Translations under genes and position numbers: made by a program | The notes under the pieces: model-generated | Seen by the model: the letters and a program-made list of their open reading frames with translations, nothing else | The model's database searches: none | Told to the model about the DNA's origin: nothing | Shown here: positions 1 to 7,210 of the stretch, in pieces | Position numbering within the stretch: the first letter of the stretch is position 1 | How the letters are laid out: each line of letters opens with the position of its first letter | Origin: an uncultured Erysipelotrichaceae bacterium | GTDB taxonomy: Bacteria; Bacillota_I; Bacilli_A; RF39; UBA660 | Assembly: GCA_902797415.1 (NCBI GenBank) | Contig: CADBSQ010000013.1 | Coordinates: forward strand, 1-20,170 | Reading direction: 5' to 3' | Length of the DNA stretch: 20,170 nt

Positions 1-1128
1 GGTGATGCCGGTGGAGAGATCATGGCTTTTGGTACACCACAAGAAGTAGAGAAAAACCCTAATTCTTTAACCGGAAAATATTTAAGTGGAAAAATGAAAA
101 TTGATGTTCCTAAAACAAGAAGGAAAGGCAACAATAAATTCATTGAAATAAAAGGAGCGAAAGAAAACAATTTAAAAAATATCAATATAAAAATACCACT
201 AGGTAAATTTGTTTGTGTCACAGGAGTATCTGGTTCAGGGAAAAGTACTTTAGTAGACGAAATTCTTTACAAAGGATTAATGCAAAAAATTTATAATTCT
301 AGAGTTGAACCGGGAAAACATAAATCATTAAAAGGATTAGAAAATATTGATAAAGTTGTACAGATTTCACAAGATCCAATTGGAAGGACACCTAGAAGTA
401 ATCCTGCTACTTACGTTGGAGTATTTGATGATATCAGGGATTTATTTGCTGAAATGAAGGAGTCTAAAATAAAAGGTTTCACTAAAAGCAGATTTTCATT
501 TAACGTTAAAGGCGGAAGATGTGAAGCATGTTGGGGTGATGGTGTAAAAAAAATCGAAATGCATTTCTTACCTGATATTTATGTTCAATGTGATGTATGT
601 AAAGGTAAAAGATACAACAGCGAAACTCTGGAAGTTAAATTTAAAGGAAAAAGTATTTTTGATGTTTTAGATATGAGAGTTGCCGAGGCTTATGATTTTT
701 TTGAAAATGTTCCAAAAATTAGAAGAAAACTTAAAACTATGATGGATGTTGGTTTGTCATATATTAAGCTTGGACAAAGTGCACCAACTCTTTCAGGTGG
801 TGAAGCAGGACGCGTTAAATTAGCTAAAGAACTGCAAAAAAAGCCAACTGGTAAAAGTATCTTCATTTTAGATGAACCAACTACTGGTCTTCATGCACAT
901 GACATTAAGAAACTACTCAAAATATTAAATAACATTGTTGATAATGGAGACACTGTCTTAGTTATAGAACATAACCTTGATGTTATAAAAACAGCAGATC
1001 ATATTATCGATTTAGGACCTGAAGGTGGAGACGATGGAGGCAACATAGTAGCTACCGGTACCCCTGAAGAAGTTGCAAAGATAAAAGAGTCTTATACGGG
1101 ATTCTATTTAAAGAAAGTATTAAAATAA
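1..1128 (+). CDS. uvrA: Excinuclease ABC subunit A, C-terminal part (5' end outside window)
   Basis: This is the damage-recognition ATPase of nucleotide excision repair, which works with UvrB and UvrC in the cytoplasm. The reading frame is open from base 1, so the N-terminal two thirds lie upstream; about 375 residues are present. They start at the end of ABC module I (GDAGGEIMAFGTPQEV) and include all of module II: Walker A GVSGSGKST, the PIGRTPRSNPATY segment, the C-terminal zinc finger (CEAC...CDVC), an ABC signature, and Walker B FILDEPTTGLH followed by the conserved VIEHNLDVIKTADHIIDLGPEGG block. Two positions are unusual: the signature reads LSGGEAGRVKLA where LSGGEAQRVKLA is usual, and the zinc finger has CEACW. 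It ends in TAA with no obvious terminator before the next promoter. Identity is firm; a UvrA2-type paralogue is less likely given the close match in the module II block. Confidence 0.97.
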   Translation, partial: GDAGGEIMAFGTPQEVEKNPNSLTGKYLSGKMKIDVPKTRRKGNNKFIEIKGAKENNLKNINIKIPLGKFVCVTGVSGSGKSTLVDEILYKGLMQKIYNSRVEPGKHKSLKGLENIDKVVQISQDPIGRTPRSNPATYVGVFDDIRDLFAEMKESKIKGFTKSRFSFNVKGGRCEACWGDGVKKIEMHFLPDIYVQCDVCKGKRYNSETLEVKFKGKSIFDVLDMRVAEAYDFFENVPKIRRKLKTMMDVGLSYIKLGQSAPTLSGGEAGRVKLAKELQKKPTGKSIFILDEPTTGLHAHDIKKLLKILNNIVDNGDTVLVIEHNLDVIKTADHIIDLGPEGGDDGGNIVATGTPEEVAKIKESYTGFYLKKVLK

Positions 1129-1129
1129 A

Positions 1130-1158
1130 TTGATTAATATATAAATAAGTGTTAACAT
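1130..1158 (+). promoter_or_regulatory. Sigma-A-type promoter for the 130-aa gene
   Basis: The -35 TTGATT (1130-1135) and -10 TAACAT (1153-1158) are separated by 17 bases. A TGn extension (TGT, 1150-1152) lies directly before the -10. The start codon at 1180 lies 22 bases after the -10, so the leader would be short. Sequence inference only. Confidence 0.6.
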
Positions 1159-1179
1159 TAGTTTAGGGAGGTTTTGATT

Positions 1180-1572
1180 ATGTCAGATGTTTTTATAACC
1201 TGGTTAAAGAATATAGACTATGGTGACAGAGCTCGTCAAATTTTAATCGATATTTTGGAAAAAAATGCATTTAGTATTCTTCAAAATGAAGATATTGAAG
1301 CAATGTACAACGCTTCTAAAGTTAACTCGGAAAGATTTTTTGGGGAAATACAATCACTATATATAAAAGCGTTAGAATATTCTGGTATAGGTGAAGAGGA
1401 AATTAAAGAAAGAATCCATGAACTTGAACAGGCAGGATATAAATTTCATCCAAATATTGAACAAGAAATAGCAAATGATCCCAATATTAAGATGTCGCCC
1501 GAAGCCGTAGATTATATTTTAAGTGTCGTAAATAAAAAAGATATGAGCCAATCCAGTACAGGACATATATAA
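1180..1572 (+). CDS. Unrecognised small acidic protein between uvrA and lgt
   Basis: I do not recognise a family. The product is 130 aa, soluble, with no signal peptide or membrane segment, and mostly helical in appearance. It starts MSDVFITWLKNIDYGDRARQ, has a charged middle (GEEEIKERIHELEQAGYKF) and a Ser/Thr-containing tail. I chose ATG 1180 rather than the upstream TTG at 1174, because GGGAGG (1166-1171) sits 8 bases before the ATG and too close to the TTG. The gene has its own promoter (1130-1158) and a hairpin after the stop (1575-1602), so it looks like a single-gene unit. Codon use and AT content match the neighbours. Its position gives no clear functional clue: uvrA and lgt are near each other in Bacillus, but I know of no such protein between them. 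Confidence 0.75.
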   Translation: MSDVFITWLKNIDYGDRARQILIDILEKNAFSILQNEDIEAMYNASKVNSERFFGEIQSLYIKALEYSGIGEEEIKERIHELEQAGYKFHPNIEQEIANDPNIKMSPEAVDYILSVVNKKDMSQSSTGHI

Positions 1573-1574
1573 TT

Positions 1575-1602
1575 AAAAAATGAACTAATACAGTTCATTT
1601 TT
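1575..1602 (+). terminator. Weak rho-independent terminator
   Basis: An exact 11-bp inverted repeat (AAAAATGAACT at 1576-1586, AGTTCATTTTT at 1592-1602) surrounds a 5-base loop and begins 3 bases after the stop codon. Only two G-C pairs are in the stem and the U-run is inside the stem, so termination may be partial. Read-through could supply lgt, which has no clear promoter of its own. Confidence 0.6.
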
Positions 1603-1622
1603 AAATAGAAAGAAGGTAAGCT

Positions 1623-2423
1623 ATGAATCCGGTTGCATTTAACCTTTTTGGATTACAAATTAGATTTTATTCATTATTTATCTTATTAGGAGTAACTATA
1701 TCCTATTTTATAATTAAAAAAGAATTTGTAAAAGAACAAATAAATGAAGAAGTTTTATTCAACATGTTCTTTCTAACAATAATATTTGGAATAATTGGCG
1801 CTAGATTTTATTATGTGATATTTAATTTTTCTTATTATAAAAATCATATTTTAGAGATAATCCAAATATACAACGGAGGGCTTGCAATCCATGGTGGAAT
1901 CATAGCGGGTTTAATCACTCTAAAGGTATACACTAAAAAATATAATATAGATTTTTTTAAAACAACTGATATTATTGCTCCATGTTTGATTTTATCACAA
2001 GGAATAGGTAGATGGGGTAACTTTTTTAACAGTGAAGCATATGGTACTAAAACAACTTTACATCATTTACAAAACTTACATATACCAAATTTTGTTATAA
2101 AGGGAATGCATATTGATGGGTCATACTATACACCTACATTTTTTTATGAATCAATTCTTTGTATCATAGGATTTATTATTCTATTATTATGTAAAAAGTA
2201 TTTCAATAAAAAGGGGATAACGACGGGCTTATATTTAATTATATATGGTTTGATAAGATTCTTTATTGAATCATACAGACTAGATTCTTTGATGATATTT
2301 AACTTTAAAGCAGCCCAAATAGTATCTATAGTTATGCTTTTTATTGGTTTAATTATTATCATAAAATTCTCTAAAACTAAGAATGTCAGTGGTGATTTAC
2401 AATCTTTAAAGCGTGCCAGTTGA
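1623..2423 (+). CDS. lgt: Prolipoprotein diacylglyceryl transferase
   Basis: This integral membrane enzyme transfers diacylglycerol from phosphatidylglycerol to the lipobox cysteine of prelipoproteins, the first step of lipoprotein maturation. The 266-aa length is normal. Visible hallmarks are GARFYYV (residues 59-65), GGLAIHGG with the conserved His at residue 90, QGIGRWGNFFNSEAYG with Arg130, YTPTFFYE near residue 170, and the C-terminal FFIESYRLDSL block. Several hydrophobic segments are spread along the protein, as expected for a multi-pass enzyme. The start is ATG 1623, with a modest AGAAGG ribosome site upstream. The TGA stop at 2421-2423 lies inside the -35 box of the next promoter. 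TGA used as a stop here also shows the standard code. hprK and ppaX, its Bacillus neighbours, are absent. Confidence 0.96.
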   Translation: MNPVAFNLFGLQIRFYSLFILLGVTISYFIIKKEFVKEQINEEVLFNMFFLTIIFGIIGARFYYVIFNFSYYKNHILEIIQIYNGGLAIHGGIIAGLITLKVYTKKYNIDFFKTTDIIAPCLILSQGIGRWGNFFNSEAYGTKTTLHHLQNLHIPNFVIKGMHIDGSYYTPTFFYESILCIIGFIILLLCKKYFNKKGITTGLYLIIYGLIRFFIESYRLDSLMIFNFKAAQIVSIVMLFIGLIIIIKFSKTKNVSGDLQSLKRAS

Positions 2424-2448
2424 CAATTAACAACTTTAATTATAAAAT
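2420..2448 (+). promoter_or_regulatory. Promoter for mrnC-rlmB-sigma operon
   Basis: A consensus -35 TTGACA (2420-2425) and a -10 TAAAAT (2443-2448) lie 17 bases apart. The lgt stop codon is part of the -35. The mrnC start is 21 bases after the -10. Confidence 0.7.
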
Positions 2449-2469
2449 ACCGATTGGAAAGAGGTCTTA

Positions 2470-2817
2470 ATGAATAATCTTGTACTTGCATACTTAGGTG
2501 ATGCTGTTTATGAACTCTATATTAGAGAAAACTTGATAAAAAAAGGAATATGTAAGGTTAAAGACTTACAAAAAGAATCAATTAAATATGTAAGCGCTAA
2601 ATCACAAGTAAACATTTTAGAACGATTGATTGAAACAAACTTTTTTAAAGAAGAAGAAATTGACATAATAAAACGGGGAAGAAATGCTAAAGGACATAAA
2701 TCTAAAAGTACAGACATAGTTACATATAAAAAATCCACAGGTTTTGAATGCTTAATAGGTTATTTATATTTAAATGATAAAAATCGATTAAATGAATTAT
2801 TAAAGGAGGTTCTCTAA
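2470..2817 (+). CDS. mrnC: Mini-ribonuclease III
   Basis: This is a dimeric RNase III-like endonuclease that lacks the double-stranded-RNA-binding domain. In Bacillus subtilis it matures 23S rRNA. The 115-aa length suits a minimal catalytic domain, although it begins almost directly at the catalytic helix, so the N terminus is shorter than in Bacillus. Motifs: LAYLGDAVYELYIR with catalytic Asp11, YVSAKSQ (40-46), KRGRNAKGH (68-76), and TGFECLIGYLYL (90-101) with catalytic Glu93. The start is ATG 2470 behind AAAGAGGT. It is directly followed by rlmB, with no spacer, which couples two rRNA maturation functions. Confidence 0.93.
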   Translation: MNNLVLAYLGDAVYELYIRENLIKKGICKVKDLQKESIKYVSAKSQVNILERLIETNFFKEEEIDIIKRGRNAKGHKSKSTDIVTYKKSTGFECLIGYLYLNDKNRLNELLKEVL

Positions 2818-3498
2818 TTGTTAATATCTGGTAAAAATGTATTTAATGAATTTAAAAATGATTTAGACAGAATAAATATGGTATACGTAGAAAATACCTT
2901 TAAAGATAAAAACATACTTGATTTTATCATGTCTAACAAACTTAAGTACAAAATGTTAAACAAAAAAGAATTTAATAATATGTTTAAAGGCAATAATCAA
3001 AAAATTGGATTAGATGTTAAGGATTATGAATATAGTGATTTCAAAGATTTTGATTACGAGGCTGATTTTGTTTTAATTCTTGATCATATAAGTGACCCGC
3101 ATAATTTTGGTGCAATAATTAGAACTTGTGAAGCTGCTGGTGTCAAAAATATAATCATTCCTAAAGATAGAAGTGTAAAGATCACACAAACTGTTTATAA
3201 AACGAGTACAGGAGCTCTTAATTATGTAAATATATATCGAGTAACAAATCTAAAAAATACTATTGACAAATTAAAAGAAAAAGATTATTTTATATACGCA
3301 GCCGAAGCAGGCGGAAAACTTTATAAAGATATCAGTTATTCAGATAAGAAAGTATTAATAATTGGAAGTGAAGGTTTTGGTATTAGCAAAAACATATTAA
3401 AAGAAGCCGATGAAATTATTAGTATACCGCTTAATGGTCATGTTAATAGCTTAAATGCTAGTGTAGCTGCAGGAGTTCTTATATATGGAATTAAATAA
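2818..3498 (+). CDS. rlmB: 23S rRNA 2'-O-methyltransferase, TrmH/RlmB-type SPOUT enzyme
   Basis: This SPOUT-class methyltransferase 2'-O-methylates ribose in RNA. The RlmB-type 23S rRNA guanosine enzyme is the likely member, judging by gene order; TrmH-type tRNA specificity cannot be excluded. It has 226 aa with the short RlmB-like N-terminal substrate-binding part (ISGKNVFNEF near residue 3). The SPOUT knot motifs follow: LDHISDPHNFGAIIRT (motif 1, with Asn and Arg), IGSEGFGIS (motif 2), and IPLNGHVNSLNASVAAGV (motif 3). The start is TTG at 2818, immediately after the mrnC stop. An excellent AAAGGAGG at 2802-2809, 8 bases upstream and inside mrnC, supports the TTG, and no ATG fits better. 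The 3' end overlaps the next gene by 14 bases. Confidence 0.92.
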   Translation: MLISGKNVFNEFKNDLDRINMVYVENTFKDKNILDFIMSNKLKYKMLNKKEFNNMFKGNNQKIGLDVKDYEYSDFKDFDYEADFVLILDHISDPHNFGAIIRTCEAAGVKNIIIPKDRSVKITQTVYKTSTGALNYVNIYRVTNLKNTIDKLKEKDYFIYAAEAGGKLYKDISYSDKKVLIIGSEGFGISKNILKEADEIISIPLNGHVNSLNASVAAGVLIYGIK

Positions 3499-4081
3499 TA
3501 AAGATAGAAATGATTCTCATATTATCTATCTTATAAATGAGAATAATGAGGATGCAAAAGAATACATATACAAAAAATATAAGTTACTTATCAAAAAAGA
3601 GATAAACCGAGTTAGAAAAATCGCATATAAGTATAATATTGATATTAATGACTTAACTCAAGAAGCAAATTTAGCTTTTCTGGGAGCTATAAATAGTTAT
3701 AATGATGACGAAGACGCTAAATTTATTACTTTTGCAACGATTTGTATTAGAAGAAAATTATCAAGTTTTATCGAAAAACATAAAACAAACAAAAGTAAAG
3801 TTTTACTTAACTCGATAACATTGGATTCAATTAATGAAGACTCTAATTATTCTGTTCTTTCAAAATTTGAAGATACAAGAAAAGAACCACTAAAAAACGT
3901 TATTGTTAATGAGTCATTAAATGAAACTTATGAAAAGTTTAAAACTTTAAATGATAATGAAAGAACAGCTTTAATGTATAGTTTAGATGATAAAAGCGCT
4001 AAAGAAATTGCAAGTATAATGAATACAACAACGAAACAAGTTTACAATTACATTTACAGAGCGCGCAATAAATTAAAATAA
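3485..4081 (+). CDS. sigH: Sigma-70 family factor, SigH-like
   Basis: This is an alternative RNA polymerase sigma factor of 198 aa. Region 2 covers about residues 20-100 and contains DINDLTQEANLAFLGAINSY, followed by FITFATICIRRKLSSFI, which is the region 2.3/2.4 helix pattern seen in SigH. Region 4 covers about residues 150-198 (LNDNERTALMYSL, then the helix-turn-helix SAKEIASIMNTTTKQVYNYI). Region 3 is reduced to a linker, as in SigH-like and ECF-like factors. The gene overlaps rlmB by 14 bases; AGGAG at 3471-3475 gives a 9-base spacing to ATG 3485. In Bacillus the order is mrnC-rlmB-yacP-sigH, so position supports the SigH assignment, with yacP missing here. Its target promoters are unknown; no spore genes are present in the window. 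Confidence 0.85.
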   Translation: MELNNKDRNDSHIIYLINENNEDAKEYIYKKYKLLIKKEINRVRKIAYKYNIDINDLTQEANLAFLGAINSYNDDEDAKFITFATICIRRKLSSFIEKHKTNKSKVLLNSITLDSINEDSNYSVLSKFEDTRKEPLKNVIVNESLNETYEKFKTLNDNERTALMYSLDDKSAKEIASIMNTTTKQVYNYIYRARNKLK

Positions 4082-4136
4082 TTAATTGATTATTAATTTA
4101 TAATATGGTAGTTTTAGAATATAGGGAGTGACTAAT

Positions 4137-7127
4137 ATGGATTTTCGAAAATATATTATTGATAGTATTAATGCTTATAAACAATCAAAAAATTTGGATG
4201 TTGATACTACTTCATATCTTAATGTCTGTATAAAAGAAATTGAGAATGCAACTACTTTAAATGATATAGAAAATAAGTATGTTAAATTATATAATCACCT
4301 ATATAACACAGATGGTTTACCTAGTTTAAAAGAAGTGGCCGCAAAGAAAAAAGAAACAATAGACAAAATAAAAGATGAAGTTAAAAAATATCAAAGCGTA
4401 ATCAATAATATAGAAGATATACTAATGACAACTAGTCTGCCTTATAAAAGGGAAATAAAAAACTTGTTAGTAGGCCTCAAAGATGCAATGCCTGATAAAA
4501 ATTCAGAAATGAGTATAAAACAAAAAAGAGATTTTGAAAAAGCTTATAAGGACATAGTAAAGTATACTAAAAAACACAAATTAGAAAACAAGTTTAATTT
4601 ACCAGATGAACCTTTTGGTCAAGCAAAAAAGCCTTATGATTTTAAACGCTATCAAAAAGTAATAGATAAAATTCAAAGAGATGTTTTAACAAATGATGTT
4701 TATAATATTGGTCACGATGATAAGAATACAATAAGAAGTTTATTGGAATCAATGAAGTCTTCAAAAACAGAGGCCGAATTTAACAGCTTTTTTGATATGT
4801 TTAAAACAAGACTTAAATCTATTAATGGGGAAACACTTCCTTCAGAATTTGATATAAATATACCTTTACTTAAAGAAACATATACTCCAGCAGAATTTTT
4901 ACAGAATAAGGATGATGTTTTAAGACAAGTCCCAGCAGATAGAAGAGATGAAGTAAAAGGGAAAATTGAGACAATTGAAACCCAAATAAAAAATAATCGA
5001 GATCCGGAGCAAGTTTATAGTGATCTATTTGATTATATGGAAACAAATGATATATTCTGCATGTCAAAAAGGGACAAAGCACCACGAAAGAGTTTTTTAC
5101 CATGGAAAAAACATAATACTGGTGCAAGAAGAGAAGAACTAGCAAGAAAAAACATATTCGGACGTCGTAAAAAGAATAAATCTAAATCTCGTAATAAAGC
5201 ATATCCACCCGTTAAGGATATCTCAACTACGTCTAAACCAGAAGATGTTATTGAAGTATTAATTAAGTTAAATCCTGAAATCTCAATATCAATCCATGAC
5301 ATGACTTATTACGCAGAAAAAGAAAATTATGGAAGTCTAGTAAAAAAAGCTAAAAGCGAAATTTTTTTACCGGATGGAGTAGAGTTATCTAATCTAACAT
5401 TACCAAAAGGTTTTGTGATAGAAGATAATACCATAACAAATTCGGGTGCAGGTTTAAAGGCTAGTGGCGGTGTTCCAGTAAGGATAACGTCAAAGGCAAC
5501 ATCAAAGGCAGCTGACGGTGAAATACTATATAGTTATTATGTTGATTTTAATGATGAAGCTAAAGGACTAATTAATGAAATTAGAAGTGATTTAAATGGT
5601 GCACAAACACAAGAAGAGTTTGACATAATAGTAAAAAGCTATAAAGAAAAAATTGAAAATTTACCACAAAGTGTTAATCCCCAAAATAGTTTAATAATAC
5701 TTAATGCACTAAATGATCTTTTAAAATATTCATCATTCCATTTAGAAAAGGATAGTTTTGTAAAAGAAATTGATGATATTAATATCAGTAAAAGTACCAA
5801 TCAAAAACCTGTTTTGGTCGATTGGATTAGAGATGTTAGCGAAGCTTTTAAAAATGCCAAAAATACAGAGGATATCAAGAAAATTCAAGAGTTAAAAAAG
5901 AAAGAAATAGAAAAACTACGTAGCTACGGTCTTACAGATGATGAAGTAGATATTTTCAAGATGAAACTAAAAGAAGAAGCTGAGACCGCAGGTATTAACG
6001 TTTTTAATAAGTGGTTGGAAGATATATCAACGCGTATTACGAATGCTAAAAGCGTAAAAGATATTGAAATTATTAAAGATACTCTTGACGATAAGCCATT
6101 AATAATCTCTATAGCTGGTACTGTTCCATATAACGTTATTCAAGAGAAAAAAGACGGTATGTTAGTTAAAGCAAGTAAGAAAGAAGGACAGATAAAATTT
6201 AATAATTGGTCTGACGAACAAAAAAGAAAAATAGAAGCTGCTAAAACGACAGATGAGGTTCAAAATATTATTAATAATATTAATATTAATGAAATAAATG
6301 ACCAATTCGAAAGCTTTGTTACATCTGCTTTTATCACTATTGAAATAGATGAATTAAATGACTTAGCAAATAATAAAATAGCTAATATTACCTTTAAAAG
6401 CTTTTTAGACGATATAAAAAGAAAAATAGAGGATGCTAAAACAGATGATGACATTGAGGAAATATATAAATTTATTTCTAGCGAACTTGATAAAACAAAA
6501 ACATTTAAAAATCTTTCACAAGAACAAATCGATTCTGAAATCAGTAAATGCTATTCCAGTCTAAATGAAAAGGCACTTGAAATACGTATTGAAGTTATAT
6601 TAACGATATTTGAAAAAGACAATATTGATACTTATGATAAATATGTAGAAGCTCTTTCAAAAATACAAAAAACCTGTAGTGAAAACCCAGATATATTAAG
6701 TGGTTTTATGCCCAAATTATATAAGAGAATAGGTGAATACTTTAGTTCGGGTAATCTATTGATTAATAGTATTATTGATGACATCAAAAGTCAAATTACC
6801 AAAGAAATTGAAGAAACAACAACTGAGGATGATCTTAATGAAAAAGTCGGAATAATTAAGGAAGAAATTAATGATAAAATAAACAATTTATTCCATGATT
6901 CTGGTGGAGACACTTATAAAGGGGAGCTACTTAAACACCTTAAAGAAAAAGCTAATGAAACTAAAGAAAGTTTTAATAAAAGTCAGACAGATTTCATAAA
7001 TCAGTCACCGAGTGAATCTGGTAAGTCCGATGAATTTGAAGATGAAATGAATAGTTTTCTTGAATATATGGACAATGTAAATGATAAACAAAAAGACAAA
7101 CCTCAACATAATAAAAAAAGAAAATAA
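4137..7127 (+). CDS. Large unrecognised helical protein with a ~65-residue repeat
   Basis: I do not recognise this 996-aa protein. It has no signal peptide, membrane helix or LPxTG motif, and is very rich in Lys, Glu, Asp, Asn and Ile, so it is probably cytoplasmic, mostly alpha-helical and elongated. A degenerate motif, aromatic-x10-Ala-Lys followed by a Thr/Ser-rich turn and an acidic-hydrophobic helix start, recurs at W563/A574, W626/A637, W691/A702 and F756/A767, with spacings of 63-65. Weaker copies lie near A38, S209, A489 and T894. Residues 309-361 form a strongly basic linker (KKHNTGARREELARKN, then GRRKKNKSKSRNK), which might bind nucleic acid or an acidic partner. Residues 370-460 look like a small alpha/beta domain. 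The tail is hydrophilic (QHNKKRK). I chose ATG 4137 because AGGGAG (4123-4128) is 8 bases upstream; the GTG at 4128 falls within that ribosome site. It follows the sigma gene by 55 bases. Confidence 0.85.
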   Translation: MDFRKYIIDSINAYKQSKNLDVDTTSYLNVCIKEIENATTLNDIENKYVKLYNHLYNTDGLPSLKEVAAKKKETIDKIKDEVKKYQSVINNIEDILMTTSLPYKREIKNLLVGLKDAMPDKNSEMSIKQKRDFEKAYKDIVKYTKKHKLENKFNLPDEPFGQAKKPYDFKRYQKVIDKIQRDVLTNDVYNIGHDDKNTIRSLLESMKSSKTEAEFNSFFDMFKTRLKSINGETLPSEFDINIPLLKETYTPAEFLQNKDDVLRQVPADRRDEVKGKIETIETQIKNNRDPEQVYSDLFDYMETNDIFCMSKRDKAPRKSFLPWKKHNTGARREELARKNIFGRRKKNKSKSRNKAYPPVKDISTTSKPEDVIEVLIKLNPEISISIHDMTYYAEKENYGSLVKKAKSEIFLPDGVELSNLTLPKGFVIEDNTITNSGAGLKASGGVPVRITSKATSKAADGEILYSYYVDFNDEAKGLINEIRSDLNGAQTQEEFDIIVKSYKEKIENLPQSVNPQNSLIILNALNDLLKYSSFHLEKDSFVKEIDDINISKSTNQKPVLVDWIRDVSEAFKNAKNTEDIKKIQELKKKEIEKLRSYGLTDDEVDIFKMKLKEEAETAGINVFNKWLEDISTRITNAKSVKDIEIIKDTLDDKPLIISIAGTVPYNVIQEKKDGMLVKASKKEGQIKFNNWSDEQKRKIEAAKTTDEVQNIINNININEINDQFESFVTSAFITIEIDELNDLANNKIANITFKSFLDDIKRKIEDAKTDDDIEEIYKFISSELDKTKTFKNLSQEQIDSEISKCYSSLNEKALEIRIEVILTIFEKDNIDTYDKYVEALSKIQKTCSENPDILSGFMPKLYKRIGEYFSSGNLLINSIIDDIKSQITKEIEETTTEDDLNEKVGIIKEEINDKINNLFHDSGGDTYKGELLKHLKEKANETKESFNKSQTDFINQSPSESGKSDEFEDEMNSFLEYMDNVNDKQKDKPQHNKKRK

Positions 7128-7184
7128 TAATAGATAAGACTGGATTCTGAGATTTCTGTTTTAAATAGAATTTAATAACTCACT

Positions 7185-7210
7185 AAAAAACTGCCAAATG
7201 GCAGTTTTTT
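7185..7210. terminator. Bidirectional terminator between converging genes
   Basis: An 11-bp perfect stem (AAAAAACTGCC / GGCAGTTTTTT) with the loop AAAT works in both directions. It ends transcription of the 996-aa gene from the left and of glmS from the right. The last base of the glmS stop codon overlaps it. It is the best terminator in the window. Confidence 0.9.

Noticed and set aside
2144..2738. Two minus-strand open frames across lgt and mrnC
   Set aside because: They lie opposite well-recognised genes, have no ribosome site of note and no family resemblance; they are shadows.
4081..4120. Promoter for the 996-aa gene (TATAAT at 4099-4104)
   Set aside because: No -35 lies at a proper distance and there is no TGn extension; the AT-rich background makes such matches likely. 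Co-transcription with the sigma gene is equally possible.
4128..4136. GTG start for the 996-aa protein
   Set aside because: The GTG overlaps the AGGGAG ribosome site; the ATG at 4137 has proper spacing.
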